Below, piece by piece: positions 47,619 through 57,125 of a stretch of DNA of 64,000 nucleotides. This stretch comes from Hyphomonadaceae bacterium. Lineage in GTDB: Bacteria; Pseudomonadota; Alphaproteobacteria; Caulobacterales; Aquidulcibacteraceae. The translations under genes were made by a program, and so were the position numbers. Where the stretch lies: positions 124,001 through 188,000 of the forward strand of contig JAEUMQ010000004.1 in assembly GCA_016791425.1 (NCBI GenBank). Direction: 5' to 3'. How positions within the stretch are numbered: position 1 is the stretch's first letter; each line of letters begins with the position of its first letter. The notes below the pieces were generated by a model. It did no database searches. It saw only the letters and a program-made list of their open reading frames with translations, and was not told where the DNA came from.

Positions 47619-48305
47619 GTGCTGGCTGACGCCGTCGTCCTGTTGCTCCGCATCATCCTGGGGCTCAGGTACGTCCTGCTCGCGGCGCTCGTGGTTGCAG
47701 CGCTCGTTGCGATCAACGGCTACAACGCCTGGAAGGAAGTGCTCTTCACGGTCGCGGCGATCGCGCTCGCCGTATTCTTGTTCGAGACGTTCGCGCTGAG
47801 CGCCAAGGCACCTTATTTCAACAACCGCTCGCTGGACAAGCGCGTGCCTCGCATCGCCTATCTCCTGCGCTTGTGCCGCAAGTCTTTGTCGATCGTCTCG
47901 GATAAATACGACGCCCTTGTCTGGGACTCTGATCCGGTGATCAAGGCGCTGGAAGCGGTGCCGGACGGTGTGTCCATCGAGCTATATCATCGCGCGCCCG
48001 AGATTGATCCCGCATCGGTGAAGTTCCGCGCCTGGTGCGAAAAGCGCGGTGTGACGCCGATGCGTCTCCGCGCGCTCATCAAAGACCGCATCATCGTGGA
48101 CGGCGCGAACGTGCGCGCGGAATTCTCCGACAGCGGACAGATTTTCCCGGGCCGCCCTGCGACGTTCTATTTTGGGAATTTGGAGGTTGCGGAAGCGGCG
48201 CGCCAAGGCCTCGATAAGGCGTTGGAGGCGGACGCCGAGGAAAGAAAAGAGGACGCCAAGAGAGCGGCGTCGAATGAGCTTCCGGCGCAGGAGGCCAAAG
48301 GCTAG
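47619..48305 (+). CDS. hypothetical membrane protein
   Basis: A 228-residue protein with two adjacent membrane helices at the N-terminus (about 4-30 and 37-58) and a soluble part of about 165 residues ending in a charged Glu/Lys/Ala tail. The likely start is the GTG at 47619 after GGGAGG; the longer upstream frame overlaps the preceding gene. No family is recognised. The next membrane gene begins 12 bases later, suggesting a two-gene unit. Confidence 0.65.
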   Translation: MLADAVVLLLRIILGLRYVLLAALVVAALVAINGYNAWKEVLFTVAAIALAVFLFETFALSAKAPYFNNRSLDKRVPRIAYLLRLCRKSLSIVSDKYDALVWDSDPVIKALEAVPDGVSIELYHRAPEIDPASVKFRAWCEKRGVTPMRLRALIKDRIIVDGANVRAEFSDSGQIFPGRPATFYFGNLEVAEAARQGLDKALEADAEERKEDAKRAASNELPAQEAKG

Positions 48306-48317
48306 GGGGCGGTCGCG

Positions 48318-48854
48318 ATGGGGGGACTAGAATTTTTTGAGAGCGGCGCGCCGGCGTCGAGCGGGAGCCTCTTTAGCAATGTGACCGCGCTGTGTGGTCC
48401 GCCGGTGCTTACTCCCGAACAGCTCATCGGCCTCGCGGCCATAGGCGCAGCCATCTCTGTGGCAGCGTTGCCGACCACGCTTGAGATACGGATGAAGCAA
48501 GCGACTCTTGCTGCGACCGCGCCGGGGTTCGAGCGAAGCGCGCCGATCAGCCGTGCCAGCGACCTCACCGGCTTTCTGATGTTTGGCGGGCTGTGCAACA
48601 TCTTCGGCCTGTTTGTCGGCCTCAACAAATGCCCCCCGGGAGCGCGAATCCTCGATCCGATGATCGTCGCGATGTATCTCGTTTGGGTCGGGTTCGGCGT
48701 CTTCCTGATCGGCTTCGTCCTCTACTACTACAGATCCCACATCGTGGATCGCCTGAACAACCTCAAGGCCAAGATCGCGCTCACTTCGATCCGACCAAAG
48801 TCGAAACCGCGAACGCCACGGCCGTCAGCGCCGCGTACGCCGCCACCTGGTTGA
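48318..48854 (+). CDS. hypothetical membrane protein
   Basis: A 178-residue protein with three hydrophobic segments (about 36-54, 84-102 and 114-137) and a basic Pro/Arg/Lys-rich tail. It follows the previous hypothetical membrane gene closely. The last 74 bases overlap the 3' end of a convergent small gene on the other strand. No family is recognised. Confidence 0.6.
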   Translation: MGGLEFFESGAPASSGSLFSNVTALCGPPVLTPEQLIGLAAIGAAISVAALPTTLEIRMKQATLAATAPGFERSAPISRASDLTGFLMFGGLCNIFGLFVGLNKCPPGARILDPMIVAMYLVWVGFGVFLIGFVLYYYRSHIVDRLNNLKAKIALTSIRPKSKPRTPRPSAPRTPPPG

Positions 48855-49020
48855 AGGAAGGCTGCACACCGGTCGCAAGAGCGATCACGCCGCCGATAGC
48901 CAGCAGGTAAGGACTGAAGAGGACGACAATCCCAAGTATTGGCCATAGCGCAGAATGCCTCTCCTCGAGGCCTTTGTCTTGATTGCGCGCGTCGTGGCCG
49001 TCAGTACTATGATGAGTCAT
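48781..49020 (-). CDS. small hypothetical membrane protein
   Basis: A 79-residue protein with a His/Asp-rich N-terminus (MTHHSTDGHDARNQ) and two membrane helices (about 26-50 and 56-76). Its coding end overlaps the convergent gene by 74 bases. One of the two overlapping frames may be longer than in nature, but both hydrophobic profiles look real. Confidence 0.5.
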   Translation of the reverse strand: MTHHSTDGHDARNQDKGLEERHSALWPILGIVVLFSPYLLAIGGVIALATGVQPSFNQVAAYAALTAVAFAVSTLVGSK

Positions 49021-49223
49021 GTCGAGCCCACAGATAGGGAAGCTCGCGAGCTAAGGTATCCGGGGATCCCCAATACTTGATTAGCGCCTTCGGTTCCCTA
49101 CAGGCACACCTAGGCGGAGTCGCAGAGCGACGCGACACAATCTTGCGAAGCATTCAGTAATGTGCGGATGCAGCGAAAAATCTTGCCGTGAACAGCGCGT
49201 TGCTTCGCCGCACGCCGCCGTGA

Positions 49224-49697
49224 TCAGAACATTGTGTTGTTGTTGCGCGACGTTTCCGGCACCGGCTGGATGACGTCCCAATGCTCGACGATCATCCCGT
49301 TCTCGACGCGCAGAATATCCACCACCGCGAAGCCGCGATGCTCCGGCGTCGGCTTCACGTGCGAATGCACAGCCGCGAGATTGCCATCGACGATAATGCG
49401 CTTCACTTCGCACGTCATTTGCGGGCTCGCGGCGCGGAACCCTTCGAGCGCGGCGATCGCCGTGTCGCGCCCGTCCGCCGCCACCGGATTGTGCTGGATA
49501 TAGCCCGGCGCGACGTGGGTCATGAACGCTTCGCGGACCTTGCCCTGGTTGCAGAAGAGGTCGCTGAACGGCGTGACGATGCCGCGCGTGACCTCGGTCT
49601 GCGATGGCGCGGCGGCCGCCGGGGCTTCGTTGGCCTCGATGCTGACGCAGGCCGCGAGCGAAAGCGCCGCCGCGGCGGCGGCCAGAAGCTTCTTCAT
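49224..49697 (-). CDS. NTF2-like (SnoaL-type) lipoprotein A
   Basis: A 157-residue predicted lipoprotein (lipobox LAAC, Cys about 17) with an NTF2-like domain: FMTHVAPGYIQHNPVAADGR, AAVHSHVKPTPEH and ILRVENGMIVEHWDVIQPVP, the pattern of SnoaL-type proteins. It has a paralog at 49805-50272 and a distant relative at 62632-63549. AGGGGAGG precedes the ATG at 49697. Ligand and role are unknown. Confidence 0.88.
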   Translation of the reverse strand: MKKLLAAAAAALSLAACVSIEANEAPAAAAPSQTEVTRGIVTPFSDLFCNQGKVREAFMTHVAPGYIQHNPVAADGRDTAIAALEGFRAASPQMTCEVKRIIVDGNLAAVHSHVKPTPEHRGFAVVDILRVENGMIVEHWDVIQPVPETSRNNNTMF

Positions 49698-49804
49698 GTC
49701 GTCCTCCCCTTGTGTTCCAGCTTCTTCTAGCCGAACGCCGGGCGCGGTCGCCACTGGCGGGGAAGGAGAATGAAAGGGGGCCGGGTCACAAGGACGTGGG
49801 GAGA

Positions 49805-50272
49805 TCAGAACATCGGATGCGGATTGGCCGAGGCCTCGGGCGTAGGCTGCACCACGTCCCAATGCTCCGCGATCCTGCCGTTCTCGACCCGGAAAATGTC
49901 CACGATCGCGAGCGGCCGCTCCCCCGGCTTCAGCATCGCCCGCACATGCGCCGCCGCCAGGTTCCCGTCCACGATCAGGCGTTGGACCTCGCAGGTCCGC
50001 TCCGGGTTCGCCGCCGCGAACGCCTCCAGATGCGCGATCGCCGCGTCCCGCCCGTCGAGCGCGTTCGGATTGTGCTGGATATAGTCCTCCGCCATGTAGC
50101 GCATGAACGCGGCGCGGACCTGCCCTCGCGTGCAGAACATCTCCATGAATGGCGCCACAACCGCGCGCGTGGCCTGCGTGGTCGAGCCCGCCGGCCCCGA
50201 ATTCATCTCGACGCTGACGCATCCGCCCGCGAGCGCGCTTGCCGCCGCGGCGGCGATGAGGGCCTTCTTCAT
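49805..50272 (-). CDS. NTF2-like (SnoaL-type) lipoprotein B
   Basis: A 155-residue lipoprotein (lipobox LAGGC, Cys about 18) clearly paralogous to the gene that follows it: FMRYMAEDYIQHNPNALDGRDAAIAHLEAF and IFRVENGRIAEHWDVVQPTPE. Tandem duplication is the simplest origin. The ATG at 50272 follows GGGGAGG and starts the signal peptide directly. The function is unknown. Confidence 0.88.
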   Translation of the reverse strand: MKKALIAAAAASALAGGCVSVEMNSGPAGSTTQATRAVVAPFMEMFCTRGQVRAAFMRYMAEDYIQHNPNALDGRDAAIAHLEAFAAANPERTCEVQRLIVDGNLAAAHVRAMLKPGERPLAIVDIFRVENGRIAEHWDVVQPTPEASANPHPMF

Positions 50273-50502
50273 ATCGTCCTCCCCAGTCTCGGAATGGGTG
50301 CGCCAACCGCCGAAAGAAGGGAAGAGAACGGGTCGATTTCCCGTCCGGGCTCTGGTATCAGGCTCGCCATGCTTCGCCGCCACGCATTTTCGACGACGAC
50401 CACCACCAGCTGAGGCCGGCGGCGCGAGACGAGGCGCGCCGCAGCGGCCGGCGCGGTCCCTCGTCGGATCCCTGAACGTCGATCCCTAAATCAAGCATCG
50501 CC

Positions 50503-50838
50503 ATGTCGTCGCCATCGCTTCCTGCCTGGGGCCTTCTGGGCCTCGTCCGCCTCTATCGCGTCGCGCTGTCGCCGGTCGCGGCCGCGTTCGCGCTTGGGCG
50601 CTGCCGCCACGAGCCGAGCTGCTCGGCCTTCGCGGAAGAGGCGGTGCGACGGCACGGCGCGTGGGTCGGCGCTTGGATGGCGTTCGCGCGGCTCTGCCGC
50701 TGCCGGCCCGGCGGCTCGCACGGCTACGATCCGGTTCCGCGCGAGCGGCCGGCCGCGCGCTGGTGGACGCCCTGGGCCCATGGCGATTGGCGCGGTGGTT
50801 TTCGCGCCCCGCCGCAACAAGCCAAAGATCAAGATTGA
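50503..50838 (+). CDS. yidD: membrane protein insertion efficiency factor YidD
   Basis: A 111-residue YidD protein with the family pattern [35 protein letters not shown], and [16 protein letters not shown]. It forms an amphipathic helix at the inner membrane and assists YidC. It precedes thrS by 10 bases. In many alphaproteobacteria the NifU-like gene lies immediately upstream; here about 3.5 kb of hypothetical and NTF2-like genes separate them. Confidence 0.92.
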   Translation: MSSPSLPAWGLLGLVRLYRVALSPVAAAFALGRCRHEPSCSAFAEEAVRRHGAWVGAWMAFARLCRCRPGGSHGYDPVPRERPAARWWTPWAHGDWRGGFRAPPQQAKDQD

Positions 50839-50848
50839 GAAGAGACTG

Positions 50849-52798
50849 ATGAGCATCACGATCACGCTGCCCGACGGCGCGAAGAAGGACGTGGAGAAGG
50901 GCGCAACGCCGCTCTCCGTCGCCGAGGGCATTTCCAAATCGCTGGCCAAGAGGATGGTCGCCGCGAAGGTCGATGGCGCGCTTTGGGATTTGTCGCGCCC
51001 GCTGGAGAAGAGCGCGACGCTCGAGCTCATCCCGCGCGATTCCAAGGACGGCCTCGAAATCCTCCGCCACGATGCCGCGCACGTGTTGGCGCAAGCCGTG
51101 CAGGAGCTCTTTCCCGGCACGCAGGTGACGTTCGGCCCGGTGACCGAAGACGGCTTCTATTACGATTTCGCGCGCGATGAGCCGTTCAGCACGGACGATT
51201 TCGAGAAGATCGAAAAGCGCATGCGCGAGATCGTCGATGCCGACCTGCCGATCATCCGCACGGTGTGGGAGAAGGCGAAGGCGGTCGCTCACTTCAGATC
51301 GATCGGCGAGATCTACAAGGCCGAGACGATCGACGAGGTGATCAAGCCCGGCGAGCCGATCACGATCTACAGCCACGGCGACAAATGGGGCGATCTCTGC
51401 CGCGGCCCGCACCTGCCGAGCACGGGCCGCCTCGGCAAGGCCTTCAAGCTGACCAAGCTCGCCGGCGCCTATTGGCGCGGCGATCAGAACAATCAGCAGC
51501 TCCAGCGCATCTACGGCACGGCCTGGGCCGACGAGAAGCAGCTCGCCGATTACCTGCATCGCATCGAGGAGGCCGAGAAGCGCGACCACCGCAAGATCGG
51601 CCGCGCCATGGACCTCTTCCACATGCAGGAAGAGGGCAGGGGCATGGTCTTCTGGCACGAGAAGGGCCTGACGCTCTGGCGCACGATCGAGCAATACATG
51701 CGCCGTCGCTTGGCCGCCGCGGATTATGTCGAGGTGCGCACGCCGCAAGTGCTCGACCGCGTCTTCTGGGAAAAGTCCGGCCATTGGGAGAATTATCGCC
51801 CGAACATGTTCGTCTGCGAGACGGACGAAGGCGAGACGCTGTCGTTGAAGCCGATGAATTGCCCCGGTCACGTGCAGATCTTCAAGTTCGGCCAAAAATC
51901 CTACCGCGACCTGCCGCTTCGCATGGCCGAGTTCGGCGCCTGCCACCGTTACGAGCCGTCAGGCGCGTTGCACGGCCTCATGCGCGTGCGCGCGTTCACG
52001 CAGGATGACGCGCACATCTTCTGCCGCGAGGATCAGATCGAGGAGGAGGTCGCGTCGTTCGTGCGCCTCGCCAATTCCGTGCACGCCGATTTCGGGATGC
52101 ATTCCGATCACATCACCCTCGGCACGCGCCCCGAGAAGCGCTCCGGCACGGACGCGTTCTGGGATCGCACGGAAGCACAGCTCTTGAACGCCGCGCGCAA
52201 GGCCGGCGTCGAGCCGGTGATCGCCGAAGGCGACGGCGCCTTCTATGCGCCGAAGCTCGACTTCCAGCTCAAGGACGCCATCGGCCGCATCTGGACGTGC
52301 GGCACGATCCAGAACGACTACGTGCTGCCCGAGCGCCTGGAGGCGGAATATGTCGGCGAGGACGGCCAGAAGCATAAGCCGGTGATGCTGCACCGCGCGA
52401 TCCTCGGATCGCTGGAGCGCTTCATCGGCGTTCTCATTGAGAACTATGCCGGCGCGTTCCCACTCTGGCTGGCGCCCACGCAGGTCGTGATCGCCACGAT
52501 TACCTCGGACGCCGATGATTACGCGGCCGAGGTGCAGGCGAAGATGAAGGCCGCGGGCCTCCGCGCCGAGATCGACGTCCGCAACGAGAAGATCGGCTAC
52601 AAGATCCGCGAGCATTCCCTCGCCAAGACCCCGGTTATCGCGGTGGTCGGCCGCAAGGAGGCCGAGAACCGCGCGGTCGCTCTGCGCCGCCTGGGCAGCG
52701 ACGCCCAGGAAGTCGTCTCGCTGGAGGACGCCCTTACGCGACTTGCCGAGGAGGCGCTTGCGCCCGATCTGAAACGTGATCAGAAGCCGGCGCGTTAG
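50849..52798 (+). CDS. thrS: threonyl-tRNA synthetase
   Basis: Class II aminoacyl-tRNA synthetase of 649 residues. It has an N-terminal TGS domain ([18 protein letters not shown]), an editing domain with the [11 protein letters not shown] and [10 protein letters not shown] motifs, a catalytic core with the zinc Cys in PMNCPGH and class II motif 2 ([19 protein letters not shown]), and a C-terminal anticodon-binding domain. The ATG at 50849 begins the TGS domain; the longer open frame upstream runs over yidD. No T-box or leader structure is evident. Confidence 0.97.
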   Translation: MSITITLPDGAKKDVEKGATPLSVAEGISKSLAKRMVAAKVDGALWDLSRPLEKSATLELIPRDSKDGLEILRHDAAHVLAQAVQELFPGTQVTFGPVTEDGFYYDFARDEPFSTDDFEKIEKRMREIVDADLPIIRTVWEKAKAVAHFRSIGEIYKAETIDEVIKPGEPITIYSHGDKWGDLCRGPHLPSTGRLGKAFKLTKLAGAYWRGDQNNQQLQRIYGTAWADEKQLADYLHRIEEAEKRDHRKIGRAMDLFHMQEEGRGMVFWHEKGLTLWRTIEQYMRRRLAAADYVEVRTPQVLDRVFWEKSGHWENYRPNMFVCETDEGETLSLKPMNCPGHVQIFKFGQKSYRDLPLRMAEFGACHRYEPSGALHGLMRVRAFTQDDAHIFCREDQIEEEVASFVRLANSVHADFGMHSDHITLGTRPEKRSGTDAFWDRTEAQLLNAARKAGVEPVIAEGDGAFYAPKLDFQLKDAIGRIWTCGTIQNDYVLPERLEAEYVGEDGQKHKPVMLHRAILGSLERFIGVLIENYAGAFPLWLAPTQVVIATITSDADDYAAEVQAKMKAAGLRAEIDVRNEKIGYKIREHSLAKTPVIAVVGRKEAENRAVALRRLGSDAQEVVSLEDALTRLAEEALAPDLKRDQKPAR

Positions 52799-52946
52799 CC
52801 GCCCCGGTTCCCCTGCCGCGATCATTTGCAGGGCCGCGTTCCCCCAGCACTAGACGCAAGCCGATTTACTGGCGCAGGATGCGGAATCGCTTGTCCCTGG
52901 GAGTCGCGCGACGCCGCTGCTCATCTTGGGCGCCGGAGAAACGGGC

Positions 52947-53831
52947 GTGGATTCCAATCCATCCAAAGCGCGATCGCAGGCTGTCGAGACGCAGGTCCGC
53001 GTTTCCGCCGTGGTCGTGACGCGCGCGACCGGGCAGCCCCTGGAGCTCTGTCTCCGCAGCGCGCTGGCCGAACCCTGGGTGGACGAGCTCATCATCGTCG
53101 ATAACGGCAACCCGAGGCCGGTCGGCTCGGCGCTGCGCGCGCTGCAAGCGGATCGGCGCGACGTGGTCCTGCTGCAGGGCCATGGCGATGTGGGGCTGGC
53201 GGCGGGCGCCAACCTCGGCGCCAGCCGCGCCCGCGGCCGCTGGCTTCTCTTTCTGGACCCCGCCGTCGTGCTCCAGCGCGGCGCGGTGGAACGCATGGCC
53301 GCCGCGGGCGGCGACGCCCGTTCCCCTTGGATCGTCGGCGCCCGGCTCACCGACACCCGCGGCCGCGATCGCCGCTCCACGCGCCGCGGGGCGCTGACCG
53401 CCTGGTCCGGCCTGGCCGTGGCGATGGGCATCGGCGCCGCGTCGGCCGCGCCGCGCCGCAAGGAGGCTGGCGAGCCGCAGGAGGCTGCCGCCGTGTCGGG
53501 GGAGCTGATGCTCATCCCGCGCGCCGATTTCGAAGCCCTGGGCGGTTTCGACGAAGGCTACGCCGCCGACGCCGCCGACCTTGACCTCTGCCGCCGCGCC
53601 GCCGAGGCCGGGGGGCGCGTGCTGCTTCAGCCGGCCGCGTCCGGCGTCCAGTTCGTGGTCGAGCGCAGCCGGGCCGCGCGCCGCCAGATCGATGGGCTCG
53701 CCCGTTTCATGGAGCGCTCCGCCCGTTCGCCCGCCGAGCGCGCGATCGCGTTCATGGCCCGCCCGACTCTCTCGGCGATCGTCGCCTCGCGGAAGCTCGC
53801 CCGCGCCGTCTTCGGCGCCCAGCCGAACTAG
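52947..53831 (+). CDS. family 2 glycosyltransferase-like protein
   Basis: About 294 residues with a GT2 (GT-A) fold. VRVSAVVVTRATGQPLELCL is the N-terminal strand/helix, LIIVDNG and ARGRWLLFLDPAVVLQ form the nucleotide-sugar/metal site (LDP in place of DxD), and GELMLIPRADFEALGGFDEGY with DLDLCRRAAEAG is the acceptor region. This matches the rhamnosyltransferase-like WcaA group. Start choices are TTG 52926 or GTG 52947; I use the latter, with GGAG before it. The manC gene nearby could supply GDP-mannose. Confidence 0.82.
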   Translation: MDSNPSKARSQAVETQVRVSAVVVTRATGQPLELCLRSALAEPWVDELIIVDNGNPRPVGSALRALQADRRDVVLLQGHGDVGLAAGANLGASRARGRWLLFLDPAVVLQRGAVERMAAAGGDARSPWIVGARLTDTRGRDRRSTRRGALTAWSGLAVAMGIGAASAAPRRKEAGEPQEAAAVSGELMLIPRADFEALGGFDEGYAADAADLDLCRRAAEAGGRVLLQPAASGVQFVVERSRAARRQIDGLARFMERSARSPAERAIAFMARPTLSAIVASRKLARAVFGAQPN

Positions 53832-53852
53832 CGCGCGATCCTGTCAGAGCGA

Positions 53853-54329
53853 ATGTCGGGCCCGATTCCACCGCATCTGCGTTCGATCAACTTCGCGGCG
53901 TGCGAACTGCTTCTGGACCTGATCCACGCCCTCAAGCGGCACTATGCCGGCGTGGATATGGAATCGCTGCTGATCCTGCTTTGCGTCTCGGATGCGTGCA
54001 TGCGGCCGTTCATGCTCGACCCGGTCCTCCGCGAACAGGTCCGCGAGGCGCCCGCGCCGCCGGAAGAGGTTCGCGGAGCGATCTCGCGGCTGATGATCGC
54101 CGACAAGACCGGCCTCGCGCGCGAGACGGTGCGCAGGAAAGTGGCCGCGCTGGTGCGCGCCGGCTTGCTCTTCGTCGATCCCGAAGGCCGCATCCGCATG
54201 ACGCCGAACCTGACCGATCCGCGCGGCCAGACCGCGCTTGAGGAGGCCCACCAGGCGATCGTGCGTTATTTCGATCGCTTGGAGCAGCTCGGCGCACATA
54301 TCGAGGTCCCTGCGCCGAAGGGGCGCTAG
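53853..54329 (+). CDS. winged-helix transcription regulator
   Basis: A 158-residue protein. The C-terminal half has a clear helix-turn-helix, ISRLMIADKTGLARETVRRK, followed by VAALVRAGLLFVDPEGRIRM as the wing. The N-terminal half (INFAACELLLDLIHALKRHY) is helical and may dimerise. No ligand domain of the Crp type is present. It converges on manC and overlaps its end by 4 bases. The target is unknown. Confidence 0.8.
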   Translation: MSGPIPPHLRSINFAACELLLDLIHALKRHYAGVDMESLLILLCVSDACMRPFMLDPVLREQVREAPAPPEEVRGAISRLMIADKTGLARETVRRKVAALVRAGLLFVDPEGRIRMTPNLTDPRGQTALEEAHQAIVRYFDRLEQLGAHIEVPAPKGR

Positions 54330-55411
54330 CGCTCCGCGTCTTTGGCGCGCGCGAGCTCTACGAGCTTCTTCACGTCCTGCGCGCGGTCGCGCGGTCCGAT
54401 CAGCACGGTGCCTCCCGACACCACCACGATGAGGTCGTCCACCCCGACGAGCGCGACGCGCGGCCCGTCGCTGCGCACCAGGTTCCGCCTGGCGTCGAGC
54501 GCGATCGCATCGCCCTGGAAGCAATTCGCCTCCGCGTCCTGCGCCGAGAGCCGCCAGATCTCCGCCCATGATCCAAGATCGGCCCAACCGAAATCGGCCG
54601 GCGCGACCGCGCCCTTCGCCGTCTTCTCCATCACCGCCTTGTCGATCGGCGCCTTCGGGATCTGCCGGTAGAGCGCCGCTGGCGGCCGGATCGTGCGCCC
54701 CTCGCGCTGCGCGCCCGCCAGCGCCGCGAGCGTGGCGTCGCGGATCTCCGCGGCGGCGGCGAATTCGCCGAGGAGCACGTCCGGATCGAACAGGAACATG
54801 CCGGAATTCCAGTCGTGCGCGCCGCTCGCGGCGTAGCGCTCGGCGACGTCCGCCTCCGGCTTCTCGTGGAATTGCCGGATCGCATAGACGCCGTCTGCGA
54901 TCGCCTGCCCGCGCTCGATATAGCCGTACCCGGTCTCTGCGCGGGTCGGCGTGACGCCAAACGTCACGATCCGCTCGCTTGCGACGCCGGCCGCGCGCGC
55001 GGTCGTGTCGTGGAACGCCGCGACATTCGTGATCACATGGTCGGCCGGGGAGAGCAGCACCAGCGCGTCGGGCGCGAGCTCCCTGCCGAGCGCGGCCGCC
55101 AGCGCGCCGACCGCGGCCGTGTTGCGCCCCTCCGGCTCGAGCGCGAGCGCGGCCGGCTCGATCCCGAGCTCGGCGAGCTGCGCCAGGGCCAGCTCCGCAT
55201 GCCGCTCGTGGCAGAGCACCAGCGGCGGCAGGAATTCCAGTTCGCCCAGATCCTTGGTCTGTCGCCGTCCGCTCATCCGCGCCGCCGCTTCCTGGAAGAG
55301 GGTGCGCTTGCCCACCAGCGCCCGGAACTGCTTGGGGTGGGCCTCGGTGGATTCCGGCCACAGGCGCTCGCCTGAGCCGCCGGACATGATCGCGGGCAGG
55401 ATTCGTTTCAT
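54326..55411 (-). CDS. manC: mannose-1-phosphate guanylyltransferase
   Basis: Makes GDP-mannose for polysaccharides. The 361-residue protein has the nucleotidyltransferase signature ILPAIMSGGSGERLWPESTE and the PKQF motif, FHEKPEADVAERY and WNSGMFLFDPDVLL. It lacks the C-terminal cupin isomerase domain of bifunctional ManC/AlgA enzymes, so it is a monofunctional enzyme. The ATG at 55411 starts the conserved strand; the open frame runs 68 codons further but is unsupported. A glycosyltransferase gene lies close by. Confidence 0.92.
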   Translation of the reverse strand: MKRILPAIMSGGSGERLWPESTEAHPKQFRALVGKRTLFQEAAARMSGRRQTKDLGELEFLPPLVLCHERHAELALAQLAELGIEPAALALEPEGRNTAAVGALAAALGRELAPDALVLLSPADHVITNVAAFHDTTARAAGVASERIVTFGVTPTRAETGYGYIERGQAIADGVYAIRQFHEKPEADVAERYAASGAHDWNSGMFLFDPDVLLGEFAAAAEIRDATLAALAGAQREGRTIRPPAALYRQIPKAPIDKAVMEKTAKGAVAPADFGWADLGSWAEIWRLSAQDAEANCFQGDAIALDARRNLVRSDGPRVALVGVDDLIVVVSGGTVLIGPRDRAQDVKKLVELARAKDAER

Positions 55412-55694
55412 GCGTCTCTCATGCCCCGAAACCCGCGCCTCCGAAACGCGCAGCAAACACGCGCGCTGCGCCCAGGCGAACATGACGAATTGGCAAGGTG
55501 CACCTTTTGGGCGCCGCCGCGCGGTGACGGATCGCACGCCGCAAGCCTGTGGAAACAATGCCGTTGACTGACAATCGCGCCCTCTGCTGCTTCGCGCGCC
55601 TTCCTCGTTTCGCAACGCTTCGTTAATGAATTTCCCCTGGTTTTAGTTCCTGAGCGATGTATTCTTCGCCCGCTCGCTTTTAGGGGGAATCACA

Positions 55695-56795
55695 GTGTCT
55701 GGGCCGGTGATTCTTCATGCACGTGGCGATGAGACGGCGGCGCACCGTCTTGCCGAGGGATTGGCCGCTCTGCAGCCCGTCGTGTGCGCCTTCGACGATG
55801 CTTTCCCGCTGCCGCAATCCGCCGAGAGGGCGCCGCTGATCCTCTTCTGGTCGACGCGCGCCGCCGCCAGCCACATGGCCGTTTCGTTCGCCGAGGCGGC
55901 CGCGCGCCATGCCGGCCCGGTGTTCGTGAGCGCCGCCTACGGCGAGGACGCGCCGAAGGCGCTCGCCGATTACCGCTCGATCTCGCCCACGATCGGCCTG
56001 GCGGATTTCAACGTCGCGCTGCGCGCGCAGCAGATTTTCGTACGCGAGCGCAATCAGCGCACCGCCGCGCAGGTCTCGCAGGAGAAGCGCCGCGCGCGCA
56101 CCAAGTCGAGCCGCGCCTTCGCCGGCGGCGCGATGATGGGGTTCGCGAGCTCGGTGGCGCTGGTGGGCGCGCTGGGCGCCGGCGCGATCAGCGCCGCGGG
56201 CCAGCTCAAGCTCGATACCGACAATCTCGCGCCGCCTCCTGGCGTGCCGCTGCTGCGTCCGCTGGAAGCGAACGCGGACGCGCCGTCCTGGTCGGTCGCG
56301 CAGCTGGAGAACGTCTCCTACAACCAGCAGGTCGCGCAGGTGGAGCTGGCGCTCGCCGAGGCGCAGGCGCGCATGGATGCCGCGCCCGACACCCGCGTCG
56401 TGCTCGACATGCCGGCGATGCCGGACGCGTCGCAGGATGACGGGATGTGGCGCCCGTCCGCGGCGCCGCCGATGGCGCTGGCCTCGGCCGCGCCCGCCGC
56501 TGGCCGGGTTTCCGGGACGATCGCAGCGCCTGTCAGCCGCGCCGCGGCGGCTGCGCCGGCATTGGCCGCTGCGCCGGCATTGGCCGCGACGCCGACGCTC
56601 TTCCAGGTCGCTTCGCTGCAGGACGCCAAGCTTGGCCCCGACCAGATGCTGGAGATCCCGGACCTTGCGCCGGATTTCTGGCGGATCGTGAACAGCGACG
56701 ACGGCGTGCGGATGGCCAAGGTGCCCGATCCGACGCTGATCTCGGATTATGGCGCGGAGTTCGGCGCCGATGACGGTCTCTGGCGGCCGACCTGA
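55695..56795 (+). CDS. TIR-like/Rossmann N-terminal domain membrane protein
   Basis: A 366-residue protein with a GTG start at 55695 after TAGGGGGAA. Residues 1-105 have alternating strands and helices that resemble a TIR domain (VILHARGDE, PLILFWSTRAAASHMAVSFA, PVFVSAAYG), although the usual catalytic Glu spacing is not met. A basic stretch (EKRRARTKSSR) precedes one membrane helix (about 139-165). The remaining 200 residues are Ala/Pro-rich with little predicted order and would lie in the periplasm. No confident family. A small membrane-protein gene follows. Confidence 0.75.
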   Translation: MSGPVILHARGDETAAHRLAEGLAALQPVVCAFDDAFPLPQSAERAPLILFWSTRAAASHMAVSFAEAAARHAGPVFVSAAYGEDAPKALADYRSISPTIGLADFNVALRAQQIFVRERNQRTAAQVSQEKRRARTKSSRAFAGGAMMGFASSVALVGALGAGAISAAGQLKLDTDNLAPPPGVPLLRPLEANADAPSWSVAQLENVSYNQQVAQVELALAEAQARMDAAPDTRVVLDMPAMPDASQDDGMWRPSAAPPMALASAAPAAGRVSGTIAAPVSRAAAAAPALAAAPALAATPTLFQVASLQDAKLGPDQMLEIPDLAPDFWRIVNSDDGVRMAKVPDPTLISDYGAEFGADDGLWRPT

Positions 56796-56806
56796 CGGCG
56801 ACGTCG

Positions 56807-57070
56807 ATGGGGCTTTCGACCGCGAAATCGCCAAGCACGGGAACCCGTTCCTGGATCATGCGCCTGAAAGGCGAAACCAAGCCGCTTGATCCGCGCGAGG
56901 CCGCGCGCCGCGCCCGCAGCCGGTCGGTCAGCGCGGGCTTCATGTTCGGCGTGCTGCTGGGCGCGATCTTCGTGGCGGTGGTTCTCGCCCCGTGGGCCGC
57001 CTCGGTGGCGATGAAGCAGAAATCGTGGGCCGATCCGCCGCCGGGCGCCGCCGCTCCGCCGTCAAACTGA
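56807..57070 (+). CDS. small single-pass membrane protein
   Basis: An 87-residue protein with one membrane helix (about 42-65, AGFMFGVLLGAIFVAVVLAP), a basic N-terminal part (DPREAARRARSRS) and a Pro/Ala tail. The start may be 56807 or the internal ATG at 56858 (MRLKGETKPLDPRE). It follows the TIR-like membrane protein by 11 bases and is probably co-transcribed. Confidence 0.6.
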   Translation: MGLSTAKSPSTGTRSWIMRLKGETKPLDPREAARRARSRSVSAGFMFGVLLGAIFVAVVLAPWAASVAMKQKSWADPPPGAAAPPSN

Positions 57071-57083
57071 CCAGCGCAGCATA

Positions 57084-57106
57084 CCCCTCTCCCTTTGGGG
57101 AGAGGG
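57084..57106. repeat. CCCTCTCCC-TTT-GGGGAGAGGG hairpin
   Basis: A perfect short hairpin between convergent genes (the small membrane gene and typA), of the same family as the repeats at 14.0, 15.85 and 40.5 kb. It may act as a bidirectional transcript-end structure, but it lacks a T run. Confidence 0.6.
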
Positions 57107-57125
57107 CGCGTTCCTCCTGCAGGGC

